A stretch of DNA of 64,000 nucleotides from Pestalotiopsis fici W106-1 (taxonomy: Eukaryota; Ascomycota; Sordariomycetes; Amphisphaeriales; Sporocadaceae): contig NW_006917093.1 in the NCBI RefSeq assembly GCF_000516985.1, forward strand, positions 3,720,001-3,784,000. Direction: 5' to 3'. The notes beneath the pieces were generated by a model, which ran no database searches, had not been told where the DNA came from, and was given only the letters and a program-made list of their open reading frames with translations. The first letter of the stretch is position 1; the number at the start of each line of letters is the position of its first letter. Below are positions 1-13,199 of this stretch, in pieces. The position numbers were made by a program, and so were the translations under genes.

Positions 1-871
1 ACTTTAATTTGCCCATAATCCGGGGGAGAAAAGGAACTAGATTCTTTTTCTTTTAATTCATTTTTTAAAATGCCTATTTGCTTTCTTTTATCTCTTTGCC
101 GCTGTCTTTTTCTTGAATTGCATACTACCGCTGTAGGGTCATTGTTTCATGTGTTGGCTAGCGACATGGTGGACGTCTAGTATTGCAAGGCAAACTGCCT
201 TTTTTTTTTTTTTGTCTTCCCCTCTCACTCGATTTGTGCGTGGCTAGTTTGTGGAACTACATATGCTTACCTGAAAGACAAATCATCATGCTGTCATTAT
301 CTGGTCGGTTCAATCGCCTGGTGACCTGATCTTGTCGGCACCGTAACAAAGGTGGTGTGTCTGCTTGAAACCATATTGACTAACCTATACTATGTACACT
401 ACATGTTATCCTGGTTGAACCAACACACTGGCATGGGGAAAAGTTTTGCCCGTGTGAAACTTGGCTGGCAGGCTGGGTCCACGCAACATCGGCACAGCTT
501 GCCATGTGCATTAGTTAAGATCTCCTTTGGGATCATCTCTCGTATTAAGTCAGATCCACAATTGTTTGATATCTGGCGTGCAGGCTCGTCTCATCTCCAT
601 CTAATGATAGAATACTTACCTACTACTGATGATGGACGGCTTTATTTCCAGGCCTCGATACACGCGACCCAGCAGTCTGGCGGCACTGAGCCATTATTAT
701 GCGTTTGCATTGCTTCAGATCCTCAAGGATGTTCGCTTCTTCGGCACGACAGTGAAGCATGCTCGTTGCTTCTGCTCCTTCATTTCTATGCAATCGTGGC
801 CACAGGTCGGTATGGCCCGAATTCAACTTGACCGTGTTTGAAGGCTACTCCCCAAATGGTTTGACGGATCC
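1..871. other. Intergenic, no supported gene
   Basis: This is the left edge of the window, downstream of the minus-strand gene that ends at 872. It contains a T-run near 200-214 and only short open frames without recognisable protein character. I see no RNA gene or repeat family here. Confidence 0.5.
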
Positions 872-3421
872 TTATACACCCAGTTCATCGTCACTGTGGA
901 CACCGCCGCCAGAAAGTCGAACGCGCCGCGTTCTTCCAAGTGGCCTCCTCACTTCGCTGCCATACCGCTTCCTCTTCACGACTTGTCCTTGGTTTTCTTT
1001 GTTGTCGCAAAGCTCATCGTCAAATGTCGTGTTCTTGGCTGCATGAGGCTCACTGTGACGCTTCTTGTAGTGGTTCGCATGTTTTTGGTGCCTTGGCATC
1101 GGCGTCGTATCCGAGATCGTAATGCTTGACAGAGAGTCTTGGGATGCTGAGCCAAGTCGGCCCTGACCGGAGATACGAATGTTATCGGACGAGGTTGCGG
1201 TTGCGACATGACCAGTGGAACCCGTTGATCTTGACGGGGAGAGGGACGTGCGATCCACAAATGGGTCCGACATCCTTCCATGATGCGCCCTCGCTGACGA
1301 TCTCAGTGTTTTGTTCCTCTGTGTTTTCTTCCCGGTCGTGGGGCTCGCGGTCACCCATTCGCTGATTGACGCATCCCATCGAAAACCCTCAAACAGCATT
1401 GGTTTCCTTGATCCTTGATGGCACCCATCGCCGCCAGTACTGGCCGAGCCAGAGACCAAACTCTCAGCGTACAACAGGTCTCGTAGATCGTTACTTTGCT
1501 CCGCCAAAGTAAATGCCCCTGTTTTGTTGATAGTCTCAAGCAAATCGGTTGGTAGCCCCAAGCGCCCGAGCTGTTTGCAGAACGCTGCGAGATAGTGCCG
1601 TGACGCAAGTGTCGTTCCACGACCACATATCTTGGCAGTTCCTGACAGGAGTGAGATCATGGCCTGAGACCGTTTCATGAACTGCAGCCTCTCTTCATTG
1701 GAACCATTCGTAGCTTCAATCACTTTGGCAACAAGATTATCAAATCGCTCACCTTCGGAGATCGGAGACGAGAGAAACATTGCGAGATATACTACATGCT
1801 CCTGGTTAGCAGCTGGCCCCAATAGCCTGAAGACGTGATTTCTTCCAGAGTACAACAGTACTAAGCGGTAAGCGAAGAAGTAGAGCAGACGAGCCCGAAA
1901 CATAAGATTTTACTTACATAGCACCCGAGGTTTGCCTCGTCTCCCCTTCCAAGATTCGATCTCGCCTATACAGGCGTTTAGAGTAAAGCCAATGCCCCGG
2001 CCGATTCGCGCAACTTTGACTGGATTCGGGCTTTTATTGGCAAAAAGCTCATCCTGACTGAGTCGCCTCATAGCTGCCAGTATAGCTAAGGTGGTAATGT
2101 GCAATTGTTGACACGACGTGATCAACTCGTTTGGGGAATCTGGTAGTTTCTGATTGGGACTGATCTGTAAGTTTCTGCATAGCAGTATGACTGACGTAGC
2201 AAGGAAGTCAACAGCATCTAGAGCCGCGCGGCCCTTGGAGATCATCTCAAAGGCCGATGCCCAAATCTCCTTGAAGTCCCAAATCGCAAGCCAAGTATAA
2301 TGCAATGAGCCACGGGCAAGCAGGACGGAAATCTGCTGCAACATCATAGACGGACGGCCTGTTTTGATTGAAATGTCCCGCAAGAAGGACAGAGGTCGTA
2401 GCATTGATATTTCGGAAAATTTCGAGTCCAAACTCAGAGGTCGAGGATATGGGCGGCTCGTGAACGTATCAAGTAGTTCATCGAGTTGTTTGACTCCATA
2501 ATTGGAACAAAGCTCAATGAGTATCATCGAGAATTCATCCGGAAATAATCCTTCTGCCATGGCTCTCACAAGGACGTTCATTGCTTCGGCTTCGGTAGCA
2601 GTTCGTAGGTGAGTCCAACCATCATCGAATGAACCTAAAGACTCGAGCTCTGAGTAGATGCGTGACCCAGTGTCCGCTCCTGTAGTATTCGTTCTCGTTC
2701 CGCTCAGCTCTGCTTCGTGCACCTCCCAAGCCTTTACGCCCGCAATGTAATGAGGCACTTTGCGGAGACACATGTCCAGAAATGATGATGCGCCTTTTCT
2801 GCTAGGCCTTTGGCTTACAACATTCAACAAAGCCTCGGTAGCACGGAAGACGGCTTCATAGTCCGTATATCTGGCAGGGGAGACATGGGTTCTTAAAGAC
2901 ACCAGCCAGTCTTCGAGCTTCGCATCACGTTTGCAAAAACGACTTTCCGTCTCGAACGAGTTTTCTAGAACTGGTTCTGACCCCTGAATGGGCGATGACA
3001 TTTGATGTCCCCGAACGCGTCGCAACAGGGGGGTGAAAGCCACAATCTCTCCAGTATGACTCTCACGTTGTAGGTCTCTGGCGGCTTTAAATCTGACGGG
3101 CTCAACCTCTGGGCCTTCGACAGAAAGAGCATTCGCACCTCTTTGCGAATATGTACGTCGAAGCTTCTTCCGCGGGGCTAGCCAGGCACAGCTCTCGCTT
3201 GCGACAGCCGGTCGGGTTGGCGATGGCAGAGACTGAGGCAACGTATCGGGACATGGCAAATTTGTAGCGCTTTTGCGCAAGAGAGATATCCGCGAGAGCA
3301 GTGGACGGAGAAGCCGTTGGCACCGTGAAGCCGTCCAGGGCAGTATGTGATCTCCTCGCTGCTGAGGTTTGTTGACACGGTATTTTGGCCGTCTTGGCGT
3401 CTTGAATTCGTTGGTCCCCAT
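872..3421 (-). CDS. Conserved fungal hypothetical protein, 830 aa
   Basis: I do not recognise this protein. Two exons join cleanly: 3421-1918 and 1860-872, with a 57-bp intron at 1861-1917 (GTAAGT donor, CTTAC-type branch, TTAG acceptor). The coding length is 2493 nt, in frame. The ATG at 3421 is preferred over an upstream in-frame codon because it opens the basic stretch TPRRPKYRVNKPQQRGD, followed by a tryptophan/leucine/arginine-rich segment. The middle (about residues 160-620) looks alpha-helical and globular. The last 150 residues are polar, with a KEN tripeptide (about residue 787), basic clusters and an SDDEL ending, features common in nuclear proteins. No transmembrane segment or signal peptide is evident. 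The gene is divergent from clu1 across a 1.1-kb shared promoter. A nuclear or cell-cycle role is only a guess from the KEN and basic motifs. Confidence 0.75.
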
Positions 3422-4524
3422 AGCAAGATCCAAAGGGCTAGAAAGATAGGAAATATCCAGAGTACTTTGGTATATCCAAAAGAGATATGCTGGGCAATTC
3501 ATAACATGCTTATAGCAGAATGCTCAAAAGAGAATTGCATAGCAACGGAGGTTGAGCACGAGCACGCCTGAGTGAGTGAATAGGCAACCAACAATGCAAC
3601 GCGCTAGACCTTTGCAACCATTGTCAGAAAAATCTGAAGGCATTAATCATACGTCTTTCTTGGTGTAGTTTTGATCGATACCTAAAAAAGTTCGCAGTTT
3701 ATCGATGTCGCTGATGGTGATGGTGATAATGACGATGCTTGGTTGGCCCTTGGAGTTGTGTTTTTGTTGACGGTATTACCATTTTGGGAACTAGCTGCAA
3801 ACGCTACTCATGACCTTTGACTATCTTTAAAAGAGCACAGGAAAAAAAAAACGCCCCCAGCAAGTCAGGACGAATTGCATGAAGATCAATTCGGCGCTAG
3901 TTGACGATTTTGCGGGTGTTCTGGAGAAGGGGGAGGCCCTAGACAGGGTTCACGGGAGTATTTTCAGCGAGCCTCTCATCACCTTTGGGGGGCTGCTAGG
4001 GCACCCATTCATGCCATTCTAGGTCTGCCGTGCGGGCTGTTTGAGAAGACTCACTGGGCACTGACGGGCCCGAGAACCGTTCCCGTCCAATCAGCATGCG
4101 GCTAGGGCCTCCTTTTCAGCAAGCTCGCGGCCTACATGACGCGAGCTCCGCTGCGCCGGATACATTCGGGTCTCCATCAAACTTTTCCCGGCGTGAAAAA
4201 AATATCTTGGTCCCGTGTCGAGTCGAGAAGAAGAAATGGAAATAGCTTCTCCCACTGCCGTAATCCAACCTTTCTCGTCTCCTGCCATATCAACACCCAA
4301 TTGAAGTGCCAATCTTTCCCCTGGCCTGTACAATAACTTATTGGTCCTGGTTGTGTCATCTTGTAGACCACTTTTTCTTTTTTCCTTTGGCAGTCACAGT
4401 ACTTTCTATCGTGCTGGTCATTTCCTTTGCCCACCAACCTTGTATATTGAATTGCAACTCCTCCTTTTTGCTAAAAGCTGCCTTGTAATTTCCTATCAAC
4501 AGCGATCTTTGGGCCTTTTCAATC
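3422..4524. promoter_or_regulatory. Bidirectional promoter region
   Basis: About 1.1 kb separates the start of the minus-strand hypothetical gene from the clu1 start, so it must serve both. A CT-rich tract at about 4366-4400 lies roughly 130 bp before the clu1 ATG, which is typical of constitutive fungal promoters. No specific factor site can be assigned with confidence. Confidence 0.5.
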
Positions 4525-7500
4525 ATGTCTGCCGAGAAGGAGAATGCCCCCGCCGCCGCTGGTGAGTCTTGCTTTTTCGCCCCATCTACGAACTGCACAA
4601 TCAACTGACCGCCGTCGTTCAAGCTGCAACTCCCTCAACCGAAGTAGCTGCCAATGGCAACTCAGAGCCGGTGGCTGACACCAGTGCGGACGTCCCAGAC
4701 GAGGAAGCCGAGCAAGCTGGCGAAGGTACGCCGCTTCTTCCATGATACAAGTTCCTCCCGACTCTGTACTGACTGAACCCCCCAGCTCTCTTTCCTCTGA
4801 CTGTGATTCTTCCCAATGAGCCTCACAAGATTAACATGGTGGTATGTCTCAAAATCACATCATTATAATCACTTGCGCCAATCTGTGTTTGCTGACTTGG
4901 TAGTATGTAGGCTTCGCCACAAGAGCAGGTTCACGAACTGCGCCAGTCCATTATTGAACTACCCGCCGCTTTCCAATATTCCTGCTTCCACCTCGAATTC
5001 AACGGCGAGCGCATAAACGACTTTGTCCAGATATCCGACGTCAAGGGGCTCGGCGCAGACGCGGAGATCAACTTGGTTGAGGACCCCTACACAGAGAAGG
5101 AGGCTCGTATTCACGTCATTCGGGTCCGCGACCTGATCGGTGCTGCTGGCGATAGGACTGATACTCTGCATGGTGTCACCCCTGGCATCTCCCTCTTTGA
5201 CGCCGTCACTGCCGAGACCAAGGACATTGACAATGCGCAAGCTGCCAGCTATGAATTTGCTGCCGATGCAAAGCCGACTACACTGCTGCCGAAGGAGGAA
5301 GAGCCTGCCCCAAAGACAGTCAAGTCCATTGCTCTGTCGGCATGGAACCCACCGCCATACCACCTTCGACAAAAGGGACATCTTTTGTACCTTGTTGTTT
5401 CGACAAACGAGGGAGAACAATACCAAATTACATCTCATGTTGGAGGTTTCTACGTGAACAAGTCATCAAACAGCAAATTCGACCCCACGCCAAAGTCTTC
5501 GCCCAAGGGCCATTCGGCGCATTCGCTCCTGACTCTGGTTGAGCAGATCTCGCCTTCATTTGCCGAGTCTTTCCAGAATCTTATCGAGTACAGCAGCCGT
5601 AGAGACCCACTGGCAACCTTCCAGCTGACCAATGCCATTCCCGCGGCTCCGTGGCTGGTTCCCAACACATCCTCGACAGTAAACCAGCACAGCGCAGATA
5701 TTACACGGTCGCAGGAGGGGTACCTGATTGCTGGTATTGACAACACGGATAGCCTTCGAGACTGGAACGAGGAATTCCAATCAGCCCGCGAGTTGCCCAA
5801 GGAGACGGTCCAAGATAGAGTCTTCCGCGAACGGTTCATATCCAAGCTTTTCGCCGATTATACCGATGCTGCGGCCAAGGGTGCTATCCTTGTTGCTCGT
5901 GGGGAGGTGACTCCTCTCAACCCGACTGAGGGACGTGACGCGCAGATTTTTGTCTACAACAACATCTTCTTCTCGTACGGTGCTGATGGCGTCGGAACCT
6001 TCACAACCGAGGGCGGCGACGACGCTGCCAGAGTCGCCACTGGCAAGGATGTGGCCGGAGTTAGGATCGTGAACCAACTCGACATCGATGGTCTTTACAG
6101 CCCTGCTACTGTTGTCGTGGACTACCTGGGCAAGCGAATTGTTGGCCAAAGCATTGTTCCTGGCATCTTCAAGCAGCGTGAGCCAGGTGAGCACTCGATC
6201 GACTACGGTGCTGTGGAGGGCAAGGAGATTGTCGCCGCCGATGAGAGATTTGTCGACACCTTCAGCAAGCTTTCACGATCGCTTCGTGGCAAGAAGCACG
6301 CCGTGTGGGACAAGGACGGTAAGCGTTTCGAGCTTGAGGCTAGTGTTGAGACCAAGGGTTTGATGGGCACCGACGGCCGGAAATATGTCTTGGATCTTTA
6401 TCGCATTACTCCTCTGGACATTTCGTGGATGGAGGAAGTTGGAAACGTTGGCGAGAATGGGGACTCTGATTACCCTCATCGTATGTCGGTTTTGCGACCT
6501 GAGCTTGTTGAGGCTCTCAGGACACAGAAGTGGACTGAGTGGGTCAATGCCGAACTGGCCAAGCGCCAAAAGAAGCTCGCCGACAAGTCCGAGTCGAAGC
6601 AGGAGGGCTCTGAAGAAGCTACCGACAAGTCTGAGGAGAAGTCTGAGGAGAAGTCTGCCGAGAGCGAGGCTGAGAAGCCCGAGAGTGGCGAGGAACAGCA
6701 GGAGGACGACGACCGCCTCGATACATCTGGCTTCTCCTTTGCCTTGAATGCGGACGCCTTCAGTGGCCAAGAGCCGCAGACGGATGCTGAAAAAGAGCAG
6801 TGGGCGGCCGATGAGCAGGAGGTGCGCAACGCCTGTGCTTACCTGCGGGAAAACATTGTGCCTGAGTTTGTCAATGATATTAAGAATTCGGAGTTGCCAT
6901 TCCCTATCGACGGTGTCTCCCTCACCCGCATCATGCACAAGCGCGGTATCAACATGCGTTACCTTACCAAAGTCATCGCAGCTTGCGAGGGCCCGAGACT
7001 CCAGCGCCTGGCGGATCTGTGCCAGCAGGAAATCGTTGCTAGGTCGTTCAAGCACGTGGCTGGAAAGTATCTGCGGTACCTCCCGATGCCGCTCACGTCT
7101 ACATGCATCGCTCACCTTCTCAACTGTTTCATTGGATTCAGCTATAACCCCAAGCCGGCCGCAGACATTGACGAGTCGCTCAAGGCCTTGTATCCTGAGG
7201 CTGACCTGGCGTTTGCGGAACTGACCCCTGAATCGATTCGTAAGGAAATTGAAGGCGAGGCGACCCGGCGCTTCAGATACACCCTGCAAGCAGACTGGCC
7301 CTTCCAGCTGAAGCCTCTCCAAGTTTTGCGTGAGGTTTCGTTGAAGCTGGGCTTCCAGTTGCAGCACAAGGAATTCCAGTTCACCGAGGATGCCAAGTCC
7401 GAATCCGAGCAGCCAGCCAGCAACGGCAAAGCAACAAACGGGGTTAACGGTCATGCGTCGGCTGAGAGCAACAGCAAGAAGAAGAAGAAGAAGGCCAGAG

Positions 7501-8564
7501 AGGGCTCCCCATCATCCAATGCTTCTGCTACCGTTGCGCCCACCACCTTTGTTACCGATGACATCCTGAACATTGTGCCTATTGTCAAGGACTCGGCCCC
7601 GAGAAGTGTCATCTCTGAGGAGGCGCTTGAGGGTGGTCGCCATTCCTTGATGCAGAATAACAAGAAGATTGGCATGGAGTTGTTGCTTGAGTCATTGACT
7701 CTGCACGAGCAGATCTACGGCATCATCCACCCCGAGGTTGCCCGAGCCTACGCCACTCTGGCTCAGATTTACTATCAATTGGACGAGAAGGAGGCAGCTG
7801 TTGATCTGGCGCGCAAGGCTGTCATCGTGTCGGAGAGGACGCTGGGTGTTGACAATGCTGAAACTCTACTGGCGTACCTCAACTTGAGTCTGTTTTTGCA
7901 CGGCTCTGGTGACAGCAAGTCGGCGCTCACCTATGTCAAGCATGGCCTTGATCTGTGGAAGGTGATCTACGGTGCCGATCACCCCGACTCCATCACCACA
8001 CTCAACAATGCTGCTGTCATGCTGCAAAGCCTGCACGCTTACCACGAGTCCCGCATCTGGTTTGAGCAATCTCTCGGAGTCTGCGAGCGCATCATGGGCA
8101 AGAACTCACTGAGCTCCGCTAGCCTTCTGTTCCAGCTTGCCCAGGCACTGGCTCTCGATAACGAGCCCAAGGCTGCGCTGACCAAGATGCGTGATTGCTA
8201 CAACATTTTCAAGGACACGCTCGGGCCTGAGAACCAGAACACCAAAGAGGCTGAGAACTGGCTCGAAACGCTGACTCAGAACGCCGTGGCGCTGGCCAAG
8301 CGGGACAAGGACCAGCAAGCTAAGAGACTGCGCGCAGGTATCAAGTTCCCGACTCGCAATGTCGCTCTGGGCAGCGGTGCCGGCAGCGCACAGACGTCTG
8401 TTCTGAGCAAGAGCAAAGGTTCCAAGACTGGTCTGGATTCGCGAAGCATCGATGAGCTTATCAAGTTCATCGAGGGAGACGACTCGCAGAAGAAGAGCAC
8501 CAAGAAGAAGCAGTCTGGACGAGGCGGACCTAAGATGCGCCGCCTGAGTGTTGCCAACAACTAA
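4525..8564 (+). CDS. clu1: Clustered mitochondria protein (CLU/TIF31)
   Basis: Large cytosolic protein that binds mRNAs for mitochondrial proteins and is needed for normal mitochondrial distribution; the yeast homologue Tif31 copurifies with eIF3. Four exons are in phase: 4525-4561, 4624-4725, 4786-4841 and 4911-8564, giving 1282 aa, the usual length for the family. The N-terminus MSAEKENAP is followed by the CLU-N ubiquitin-like part (about residues 50-150), the central Clu domain (about 330-580), an acidic/lysine-rich linker rich in EKSEE (about 620-660), the eIF3-p135-like region (about 690-870), a poly-lysine stretch near 921, and tetratricopeptide repeats (about 980-1180) with characteristic lines such as HPEVARAYATLAQIYYQL. 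The basic tail ends KMRRLSVANN. The three short 5' introns lie in the first 390 bp. The assignment is firm. Confidence 0.97.
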
Positions 8565-10889
8565 AGAAAAAAGTCTTATGAGTACTATGAATTTGGATGT
8601 TGGGGGGAAAGGTGTTTTCCATTGGGACATTGGAGCAATGGCGGGGTATCATAAAAGCGAGAGAAACAAAAAACGGTGCATGTACAAATTATCTCTACTC
8701 ATGTTGAGGAATGAGCTGTTGTATCATAATTCTCCCTCATTTTAGGCGCTCTTGGGATGATGTGGGAATCATCTACTATAGACGGGGCTGTGTCTCTGCC
8801 TAGGTAGGCAGCTTGGGCAGGCCACGGCCAGCAGTGGAACTGCTTGTGTGTACACAACTTGTCATTGCATTGATGCAATGATGCTGCTACTCTCACGAAA
8901 CGCTAAATTCAGCACATCTTCACTCTTGTCACCACTTCTTGGCTTGAAAAAGGTCGAATAACATACTGACGGCCCGGCTTGTTTCCTCATGTTGTTGATG
9001 ATGTACACGTGGCAACATGAGTTTCATGAGAGAAGATGTTGAGACAGGACAGGAATTTATATCAATTATCACGTACAGAATTTGCTCTCGCGACCACCAA
9101 CAAGATTATTCTTTGGCCAGAAGAAGATTCTTTTGATTCTTGGGAAACGAATGGGTTTTCTGGCAGACGCATTCAACACTCCTGATTCGGGCAGATAAAT
9201 AGGTGTCTTTAAGGTGAAGCTGAGTTAAAACATTGAACTTTACATGTCAACCAACCTATTTGGTATACCTGTGGCTGACTACCTAGACGGGATGGATGAG
9301 TAAAACCTACACAATGCCCATGTGACATGGCTTGTCATGGCCTAAAGTGTCTTTCAAGGAAGGACGAGACGTGATGAGGGTGTTTGAATGTTATTTATTG
9401 AAATTTTTTTTTTTTGACACCTTTTGCTGATGATACTTTGGTCCAATGCTATCTCATGGCTACTACACTAGAGCACGTCTTGAGAACAAATATGGAATTC
9501 GGGGCAAAGATATCCAATGTATGCCAAGTGCCCGCCTGATTCACGTACCGGTACTGGGCCTGGAAGGTGGCCTGTCACCCATTCTCCGGGTCGGTTAGTG
9601 TACACTGCCTAATGTACGACTGCCAATAATAAGGGGGACATCGGAACGATCAGCGGGTGGGAAGCACTTTAAGCTGCAGATAAGCGCATCGAATTGGCGT
9701 GATTGCTCAGTGCCTGTGGTGACGCGCTCTTTGCTGTAGCAGGGATAGACCGCGCCGACTGGATCATATTGCATGCAGCTCATGTAAAATCAACGGGATT
9801 ATTCTTTATTCCCCCTTCTTTTCTGTTAGCACATCTCACACAACAAAGAGATGAATAAAAAAGAAGGAAGTCATAAGAGATGAATGCTGTAGAGCAGCGC
9901 AAAAAATTATACACATATTTCGCAGAAATGTAATGTAAATAAATGTCCTTTATATGCCCAGCGCAATTCTTGGTCATGGTACCGGAACTGGCGGGTTTAA
10001 GTTTGCTCTTCCAGATGGGAAATTTTTCTTTTCATCTTCTTCCACTGACGGAATCTTGTTTACTGTGAGTTCAGAGAGGACCCAAAGGGAGGGACAAGAG
10101 AGAAAAAAAAGAGACTTTGCCCCTCTGCAGCCTGGAGTGGTGACACCTGCAGCAGTGTCTGGTTTCGCGTCTCCTCGTCATTGCATAGATATATTTCTTG
10201 CCTACTGCTAAAACTTGACGGTGCAAAAGGGGAAAGAAAAAACCCAAAGGAAGAAGAAAGGGAAAGAAACAAAAATCTTAAAGCAAAAGTGACGTTCGAT
10301 TAGTAAAGAGCGGATGCACTTCACTTTCATCTTCTGCTCAGAACTTTTTTTCTTTTTTCTTTTCCAAATGCCTTCGCAAGTAAAGAAAGAAGAACCCCAC
10401 CACTTTCGACTCGCCGCCTCCACGACTTACGTACCTACCTCACATTATTACCTCCATAAGTCTTCCACGCGACGATCTCTCCCTTTGCGACGCGCCTAGC
10501 GATCAAAATCATCATCACCTTTTTTTTTTTTTCCTTCTCCCTAACTTGCAGACCGGGCGACCATCGCCATTGTCAACACCGCGCGTATCGCCGGCGCATT
10601 CCAGCTGGACGGCTCTTGCCCTGTATTGCACCTGCGAGTGGTTTCTGCCAGCTGCAAGGCAACATTCTCCCCCCCATCCATACATACATCCATCCATCCT
10701 CGGTCGCGACGCGACACGGATCGAAGCTATCGCGATAGCTTGCTTAATTTAGTTGCCGCCCGCGTCCGGCTTTGTTCCCACCAAACTACTATTGTTATTC
10801 CCACCACCTGACATCATTTCTCGTGTACAGCAGCCTCATCGCATGCGAGTCAATGGACAGCGTCTGACTGCCTTGCTGGCCATTACACC
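8565..10889. other. Intergenic, clu1 3' side and forkhead promoter
   Basis: This 2.3-kb spacer holds the clu1 3' UTR, several T-runs (near 9400 and at 10520-10532), CATC/CATA tracts near 10675-10700 and a GC-rich stretch with ACGCG cores just before an 18-bp palindrome. No protein gene is supported. Open frames here, including one running into the forkhead gene from a TTG, lack coding character. Confidence 0.5.
10724..10741. promoter_or_regulatory. 18-bp perfect palindrome in forkhead gene leader
   Basis: AAGCTATCGCGATAGCTT reads identically on both strands and lies 149 bp before the forkhead-factor ATG. TCGCGACGCGAC lies just upstream at about 10704-10715. It could bind a dimeric regulator or form a small hairpin in the 5' UTR. 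No known factor is assigned. Confidence 0.35.
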
Positions 10890-13199
10890 ATGCCGCCATC
10901 CGCAACAAGGCGATCATCTCAACGGGCGCGCAAGACGCGCGACCCCAGCCCCGGCCCTGCCACTGAATTGTCGTCGCCATCGCGTCCCTCGAAGCGTAGA
11001 AGAAAGGTCAGCCATCATCTCTTGCAGCAGCCCGTCACTGCTGGCAAGCCCCCTTGTTTCCCCTGCTGACTCCCTCCTCCAGGTTCAGTTAGATCCTCCT
11101 TCAGAGCCTGCCGACGACGAAGACTCGACATTGACTGTGGATGCCAATCCGAACTCTGATGAAGCCTTGATATCAAAAGTCACACAATGCCTCGCCAGTA
11201 TCCCCACTCAAGCGAGCCGCGATCATGCAAACTCCTTACAAGATCCATCTGGGGGTGATATCTCTGCCTATGCCAAGATTGCTGCTCAGGAATGGACCTA
11301 CTTTGTCAAGCATCTCGTCGTGAACATTGGCCGCACCACCGAGATCGCACACGGCCAGTCAATACCCACTGATCCCAATGCAAAGGACTTTGTGCATATC
11401 GATCTCGGCCCTACCAAGGTCTTTTCGCGCCAAACCGCCATGATCTACTTTGACCCCGATGCCGACCCTGAATCTGATCACGGAAGCTGGTTTCTCAAGG
11501 TGAAGGGTCGCAATGGTCTAAAGGTCAATGGAGAAACCCTCAAGCGCGAGGACTCTCCGTACTTGCTTTCCAGTGGCGATGTCATCGAAGTGGGAGGAAT
11601 CGAAATGATGTTTGTGCTACCGGCCAATTTGGGACCTTTGAGAGTTCACGAAATATACACATCACGTATTGGCCATGGCCCACCCACGATAAGCACAAAA
11701 CCTCAGAAGTCTAGCCCGCCACCTGAGGTTCGCAGCGCCCTGCCACTTCCTGTCCCCGAAGCCATCTCGAGCAAAACCACAAAGAGTACCGCCGCGACCT
11801 CCGGTGCAACTGGCGCAGGCCCTCATCAGCTCATTGCCCCGGCGCCTCACGACTATAGGCGTCCCGGAACACCTCCATCGGCTGCTCGGGGCCGCACCAA
11901 CGCATCGTCGAATCATCGGTCTCCCGCTTACGGTAGCAGTGGAACATTACTCATGAACAATAATGACTTGGACCTCAGTCTGGATGAAAATAAGCACATT
12001 AAGCCGCAATATAGCTATGCGCAAATGATTACGCAAGCCATCATCAGCACCGAAGACCACAAATTGAACCTTAATGGCATATATAGGTATATTATGGACA
12101 ACTTTGCATACTACAGGCATGCTCAGGCTGGAGGCTGGCAGGTAAGTCTAATTCGAGCGAACTGTGACAAGATACCATTTTGGCTAACGAAACAAGAATT
12201 CGATTCGGCACAACCTGTCACTGAACAAATCCTTTGCCAAGATGCCTAGGTCCACGGATGAGCCTGGCAAGGGTATGAAATGGGAAATCGTCCCTGAGCA
12301 GAAGGAAGAAATGATCAATGCTGCGTACAAGACTGGACGAGGAGGACATCGTGGGTCGTCTGCTCCATCATCTCCAAGTCAACCCGGACCTCTCAATTAT
12401 GTCAACCATGGCCCGAGAGAAATGGCAGGTCGGGCACCCGGTTCTGCACGGAAGCGCAAGCTCTCTCCTATTGCCTCGCCGCCTCCGCCATCTTCGGTGA
12501 ACCCCACACAAACACCCGACCAGCGCTCGCGATACGACGCCGACGGACCAGCAAATTTCCAGGATGGTAGCCCCTTGCCTCGGCCGCGGAAGCCCTTGAC
12601 GGCGTCTGGCTCCTTTGGTACCGCTGACGGGGTCCCACGTTCTCCGCCCACGCTTTCATCTTCGTATATGCAGGACGAGAGTGCCCCATTCGTGACCCCG
12701 GCGCCTCAGAAGCTCCACCCTCGTCTTGCGCCTCCGAGCACAGCTCAGCGGCCGAGTCAACACATGCCGACGAGCTCGCCCGCTCCATTCTGGAAGTACG
12801 CTGACATAGGAAGCACGCCCCTCCGTGCTTTACCTTTCGACCCTAGCCCTTCTAAGCCCGCCTTACCTCCCCTGCCAGGCAGCAGCAGCCCTCCAGCTCC
12901 GGTCAACGGAAGTCGCTCGCCCATTGCGAGCCCAAGCAGATCAACAGTTCGTAGCGAAACTCCACACGTTAAGGCGGAGCCGGCCCTGGCCGTCCAAGAC
13001 GACGATGACGACGACGAAGATGATGATGAAGAGGCCGGCTTCGACCTGACCAAGTGAGTTCCATCTCTACCCCATGAGTGGTTGATCTAGTTGAATGTAT
13101 TTGCTGACTCAAAATACGAACAGGGGCTTCCAAAGTATCGGTTCTTACCACGCGCCAATTGGCCGTGGCTTGGGCGTGCCGAGAGCCAACGGTCGCTAG
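10890..13199 (+). CDS. fkh2: Forkhead transcription factor with FHA domain (Fkh1/2 type)
   Basis: Nuclear DNA-binding regulator of the yeast Fkh1/Fkh2 and S. pombe Fkh2 type, which controls mitotic gene expression and, in filamentous fungi, development. Four exons join in frame: 10890-11006, 11083-12141, 12197-13053 and 13124-13199, giving 702 aa. The basic N-terminus (PSKRRRK) may be a nuclear signal. The FHA phosphopeptide-binding domain covers about residues 97-200 (core VNIGRTTE near 118; KVNGETL later). The forkhead winged helix covers about 346-430: [25 protein letters not shown], then [13 protein letters not shown] straight after intron 2, which restores the recognition helix. A proline/serine-rich tail ends in an aspartate-rich run (about 655-672). 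The first donor, GTCAGC, is atypical. The symbol is by family, because Fkh1 and Fkh2 orthology is not resolved in this phylum. Confidence 0.93.
12998..13036 (+). repeat. GAY-rich coding repeat (poly-Asp/Glu)
   Basis: An imperfect GAC/GAT/GAA repeat near the 3' end of the forkhead gene encodes an acidic run of about 13 residues. Such tracts often vary in length between strains. Confidence 0.7.

Noticed and set aside
352..831. 159-aa plus-strand open frame at the left edge
   Set aside because: It starts from GTG rather than ATG, has no recognisable motif and overlaps other chance frames of equal quality.
6273..7454. 393-aa open frame on the minus strand
   Set aside because: It lies wholly antisense to the well-supported clu1 coding exon and its leucine/arginine-rich composition is that of a reverse-strand shadow.
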